64,000 nt of DNA from Calditrichota bacterium (GTDB taxonomy: Bacteria > Zhuqueibacterota > JdFR-76 > BMS3Abin05). Where the stretch lies: assembly GCA_013151735.1 (NCBI GenBank), contig JAADHR010000073.1:1-64000 (forward strand), read 5' to 3'. This document shows, piece after piece, positions 61,227-64,000 of the stretch. Each line of letters opens with the position of its first letter. The first letter of the stretch is position 1. The position numbers and the translations under genes were made by a program. The notes under the pieces were generated by a model. That model had not been told where the DNA came from, made no database searches, and was given only the letters and a program-made list of their open reading frames with translations.

Positions 61227-62711
61227 ATGAAGAGTCGACATTTTGTGACACTGGCCATTGTCCTGTTTGTTGTTAATCTTTCGATGGCCGGAGGGCCGGT
61301 AGTTTTCAACGTAAGGGATTACGGCGCGACGGGAAAGGGAAAAATCCTGGACACGCAGGCCATTAATCAGGCGATAGATGTGTGTGCAAAATCGGGAGGT
61401 GGAACGGTTTATTTCCCGGCAGGGGTGTATTTGTCCGGCTCGGTTCACCTGAAGAGCAACGTCACGCTCTATTTCGATTCGGGTGCTGTCCTGAAAGGAG
61501 CCCCCAATTCGATGCACGTTTACGACCCTCCAGAACCGCTGGGGTTTAAGGCCTATCAGGATTTTGGGCACAGTCATTGGCACAATGCTCTCATTTGGGG
61601 CGAAAAGCTTCACGATATCGCCATAATGGGACCCGGCATGATTGACGGAGGAGGCATGAGTCGAGGCAATCCGAAACCGGGCGGTGGAGATAAGACAATT
61701 TCGTTAAAATTGTGCAGAAATATTCTAATAAAAGATATTACCATCAAGCACGCCGGGCATTTTGGCATTCTTCCCACCGGCTGTGACAATATGACAATCG
61801 ACCATATTAAAATCGATACCAATCGCGATGGAATTAATGTGGATTGCTGCCGAAATGTTAAAATTTCAAATTGCAGCATTAATTCCCCAAGAGATGACGG
61901 CATTGTGCTGAAAAGCAGCTATGCCTTGGGGTACAACCGGGCAACTGAAGATGTTACAATCACCAATTGCTTAGTAAGCGGGTTTAAGGAAGGAACGCTT
62001 CTGGATGGAACTTTCCAGGGCGGCGGGGGAACGGGTCGAATTAAATTTGGTACCGAATCAAACGGCGGATTTAAAAATATTACAATCAGTAATTGTGTGT
62101 TTGATCACTGCCGGGGGCTCGCACTGGAAGAAGTAGATGGCGGAACGCTTGAAAATGTAACGATTTCAAATATCGCCATGAGAGATATTTCCAATTCTCC
62201 CATTTTTATTCGTCTGGGAAATCGAGCAAGAGGTCCTAAAGGAACTCCCGTTGGCAGCGTGAGGAACATTGACATCAGCAATGTGACCGTTATGGGAGTT
62301 AATCCGAAATATTCGGTTCTAATTGTTGGAATTCCGGGGCATTCCATTGAGCATATCCGTCTTAATACCATTCGTATTATTACCGATGGCGGGGGGACAA
62401 AGGAGGACGAAAAAATTATTCCGCCCGAATTGGAAAAAGCGTACCCGAGTCCGAATAGATTTGGAAGAATGCCTGCCTATGGCTTTTTCTGCCGACATGT
62501 GAAAGATTTGGAGCTCCACGAAGTTTCAGTTAGTTTCGAAAAAAAGGACATGCGACCGAGCTTAATGGCGGATGACGTGAACGGTTTGGAATTGGATAAC
62601 TACCGGGCTGAACGGGCCGTTGCAAATGAAAAACCAATTGTACTAAAAAAGGTCAGCGGATTGTTCCTTCACGATTGTCCGAATATTCGCCCGAGCACAT
62701 TGACCCATTAA
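61227..62711 (+). CDS. GH28-family polygalacturonase-like enzyme
   Basis: A 494-residue exported right-handed beta-helix. Signal peptide (residues 1-20, ending NLSMAG), pectate-lyase-type start VFNVRDYGATGKGKILDTQA, and GH28 catalytic region: D201 in NRDGINVD, D223-D224 in SPRDDGIVLKSS, and GRIKFGTES (RIK motif). The usual GHG (catalytic-site His) is not obvious at the expected position, so activity should be treated with care. Expected substrate: polygalacturonan or a related plant glycan. The ATG at 61227 follows GGGAG; earlier in-frame starts would put charged residues before the signal peptide. Confidence 0.87.
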   Translation: MKSRHFVTLAIVLFVVNLSMAGGPVVFNVRDYGATGKGKILDTQAINQAIDVCAKSGGGTVYFPAGVYLSGSVHLKSNVTLYFDSGAVLKGAPNSMHVYDPPEPLGFKAYQDFGHSHWHNALIWGEKLHDIAIMGPGMIDGGGMSRGNPKPGGGDKTISLKLCRNILIKDITIKHAGHFGILPTGCDNMTIDHIKIDTNRDGINVDCCRNVKISNCSINSPRDDGIVLKSSYALGYNRATEDVTITNCLVSGFKEGTLLDGTFQGGGGTGRIKFGTESNGGFKNITISNCVFDHCRGLALEEVDGGTLENVTISNIAMRDISNSPIFIRLGNRARGPKGTPVGSVRNIDISNVTVMGVNPKYSVLIVGIPGHSIEHIRLNTIRIITDGGGTKEDEKIIPPELEKAYPSPNRFGRMPAYGFFCRHVKDLELHEVSVSFEKKDMRPSLMADDVNGLELDNYRAERAVANEKPIVLKKVSGLFLHDCPNIRPSTLTH

Positions 62712-63321
62712 ACCTTATCCGTATCTTCAGAAACAAAGGTAAAATGCATACGGTGTGCGAATCCAAGCTTAATGAGATTAATCGGAGGAAATTTATAAAA
62801 AATTTAATTTTTAAATAATGGGATCATTGATTCTTTTTGATGGAATAATTGGTTTAAAATGCATAAATGATACTTGACAAAATGGCATATAATAGATATA
62901 TTTTAGAGTAAAAAACTTGCTTTTAAGACTGCAAATTGTATAAATTACCTGCATTTGATTCCAATAAAACCAATTCATAAAAAAATCGTGGCGTTTGGGA
63001 ACAAAAGTTTTTTGAGTAAGTGTATTAATTGTTTGAAACTAAATGGAAACAATAGTCATTATCAAAAAGTATTTCACCATTATTCGGTGTGACTGATTTG
63101 TTTCATTCACCATTTTTAGTGGCAATGGCACCTTTACGACACAACCCAATCTGTTTTTAAAATTTGTAGAAGCACAAGGTTTTGCGCCTGTCCAATTCTA
63201 TCTTTCGGGCTTGCCTTGTAGACTTATTAGTCATAGAAAATTCAATTAGATGTGATATCGAACGGGCCGTGTCTGATCTGTCTCTGTCGGGTAAAATATT
63301 TCAGTTTTAATTGGGTAAGAA
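62712..63321 (+). other. 610-base gap between the GH28 gene and the regulator gene
   Basis: AT-rich, no supported gene. A sigma-70-like promoter is at 62874-62902. A small hairpin CACC/GGTG lies around 63074-63088. No terminator for the GH28 gene was recognised. Confidence 0.5.
62874..62902 (+). promoter_or_regulatory. sigma-70-like promoter upstream of the GntR-LacI regulator
   Basis: TTGACA (62874-62879), 17 bases, TATATT (62897-62902). It would leave a leader of over 400 bases before the regulator start at 63322, so it may instead serve an unrecognised small RNA. Confidence 0.5.
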
Positions 63322-64000
63322 ATGGGTATCGACTTTCAAAATCCGCAACCTTTGTATCAACAAATTGCGAATGATATTGCTGACAAGATCAATCGCAAAA
63401 AACTGAAAGCCGGGAGTAAACTGGGCACTCAAAGAGAGTTAGCTCAAGAATACAATGTCAGTTTAATTACGATAAAAAAAGCCATATCGGATTTGGTTCA
63501 AAAGGGTCTTCTTTTTGCAAGGGCCGGTAAGGGGACTTTTGTGGCTGAGAAACATGATTTCGCCGATTTTTCAAAGCATAGAATCATCGGGCTGGTACTC
63601 AGGGATCTTTCCAGTCCATTTTTTTCCAAAATCGTTCAAGGGGTTGAAAAAGCAGCTTCAGAAAATGGCTACAATTTACTTCTTTCAAGTTCATCAAATA
63701 TGAAAGAAAAAGAAGAAAATCAAATACAGCATTTCCTGGATTTGAATGTAAGTGGATTAGTTATCGCTTCGATGGCCCATATTTTCAAACCCACTCCCAT
63801 TATTAAAAAACTCCATCAGTCACATTTTCCCTATGTTATGGTTTCATATATTGAAGATGAAAACACCTATTTCGTCGGGACGGATCATGAAAAGGGTGGA
63901 TTTATGGCGGCAGAACATTTGATTAAACTGGGCTATCGGCGTATTGGTTACATAAATGGAGAAAAAGGTAATTTGGTTGGGGAAAAACGTAGAAAGGGAT
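63322..64000 (+). CDS. GntR-LacI hybrid transcription regulator (partial, AraR-like layout)
   Basis: The gene starts at the ATG at 63322 and runs off the right edge (226 codons visible). Residues ~8-72 are a GntR winged helix (LYQQIANDIADKINRKKLKA, GTQRELAQEYNVSLITIKKA, GKGTFVAEK). From ~80 on is a LacI-type periplasmic-binding-like sensor (HRIIGLVLRDLSSPFFSKIV, NVSGLVIASM, GTDHEKGGFMAAEHLIKLGY, RRIGYING). This combination is that of AraR, a sugar-responsive repressor. It probably senses a sugar from the locus and controls the surface and glycan genes upstream or genes beyond the window. Confidence 0.92.
   Translation, partial: MGIDFQNPQPLYQQIANDIADKINRKKLKAGSKLGTQRELAQEYNVSLITIKKAISDLVQKGLLFARAGKGTFVAEKHDFADFSKHRIIGLVLRDLSSPFFSKIVQGVEKAASENGYNLLLSSSSNMKEKEENQIQHFLDLNVSGLVIASMAHIFKPTPIIKKLHQSHFPYVMVSYIEDENTYFVGTDHEKGGFMAAEHLIKLGYRRIGYINGEKGNLVGEKRRKG

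Noticed and set aside
1-64000. CRISPR arrays, insertion sequences, rRNA genes or prophage genes
   Set aside because: No spaced repeats of suitable length, transposase or integrase motifs, rRNA sequence or phage structural genes were recognised.

Overview
The window is the flagellar gene region of a Gram-negative bacterium, followed by a cell-surface and polysaccharide locus. FlgH/FlgI (L and P rings), a TonB-dependent receptor, a PorV/PorQ-type outer-membrane protein and type IX secretion (T9SS)-style C-terminal domains point to the FCB superphylum. The mix of flagella and T9SS-like proteins suggests a Calditrichota/KSB1-like lineage rather than typical Bacteroidota. That placement is inferred from gene content only. 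All genes I could support are on the + strand, mostly tightly packed or overlapping.

Region 1 (1-18636) is the core hook/export/motor operon: fliK, flgD, a TIGR02530-type protein, flgE, flbD, motA, motB, fliL, fliM, fliN, fliO, fliP, fliQ, fliR, flhB, flhA, flhF, flhG and fliA (sigma-28). Region 2 (18666-29942) is a signalling island inside the flagellar cluster. It holds an HDOD protein, a GAF histidine kinase, a membrane TPR protein, a FliK-like protein, a CheY-like receiver, a receiver-kinase hybrid, a receiver-PAS protein, a receiver-HD-GYP protein, a free-standing FlhB C-domain (FhlB), an RsbW-like kinase, a STAS antagonist, a GAF protein and a receiver-PAS-phosphoacceptor protein without an ATPase domain. 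Region 3 (30070-38644) starts with an excellent sigma-54 promoter and carries flgF, flgG, flgA, flgH, flgI, flgJ-SLT, a FlgN-like gene, flgK, flgL, fliW and csrA, ending in a terminator that overlaps the csrA stop codon.

Region 4 (38699-52643) is the filament region: a 1882-residue methyltransferase/multi-glycosyltransferase polypeptide, a second glycosyltransferase-TPR protein, flagellin with a near-consensus sigma-28 promoter and a CsrA-type leader, flaG, an oversized fliD with an internal duplication, fliS, a FlgN/FliT-like chaperone and a FlgM-like protein whose sigma-binding motif occurs twice. FliW and CsrA just upstream plus two GGA sites in the flagellin leader suggest homeostatic control of flagellin translation.

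Region 5 (52661-64000) begins with tRNA-Ala(GGC) and an AT-rich gap with a strong promoter, a LacI-type palindrome and a long leader. Then come a TonB-dependent receptor, a FN3 surface protein, a PorV/PorQ protein, a T9SS-targeted protein interrupted by an in-frame TGA, a GH28 pectinase-like enzyme, and the start of a GntR-LacI hybrid regulator that runs off the window. This looks like a plant-polysaccharide (pectin-like) uptake locus, an inference from neighbours.

The most noteworthy items are the signalling island with a FliK-like/FhlB pair and a partner-switching module, the series of structured non-coding gaps in front of flgE, flbD-mot, fliR and flgG, the giant glycosyltransferase, and the flagellin leader.
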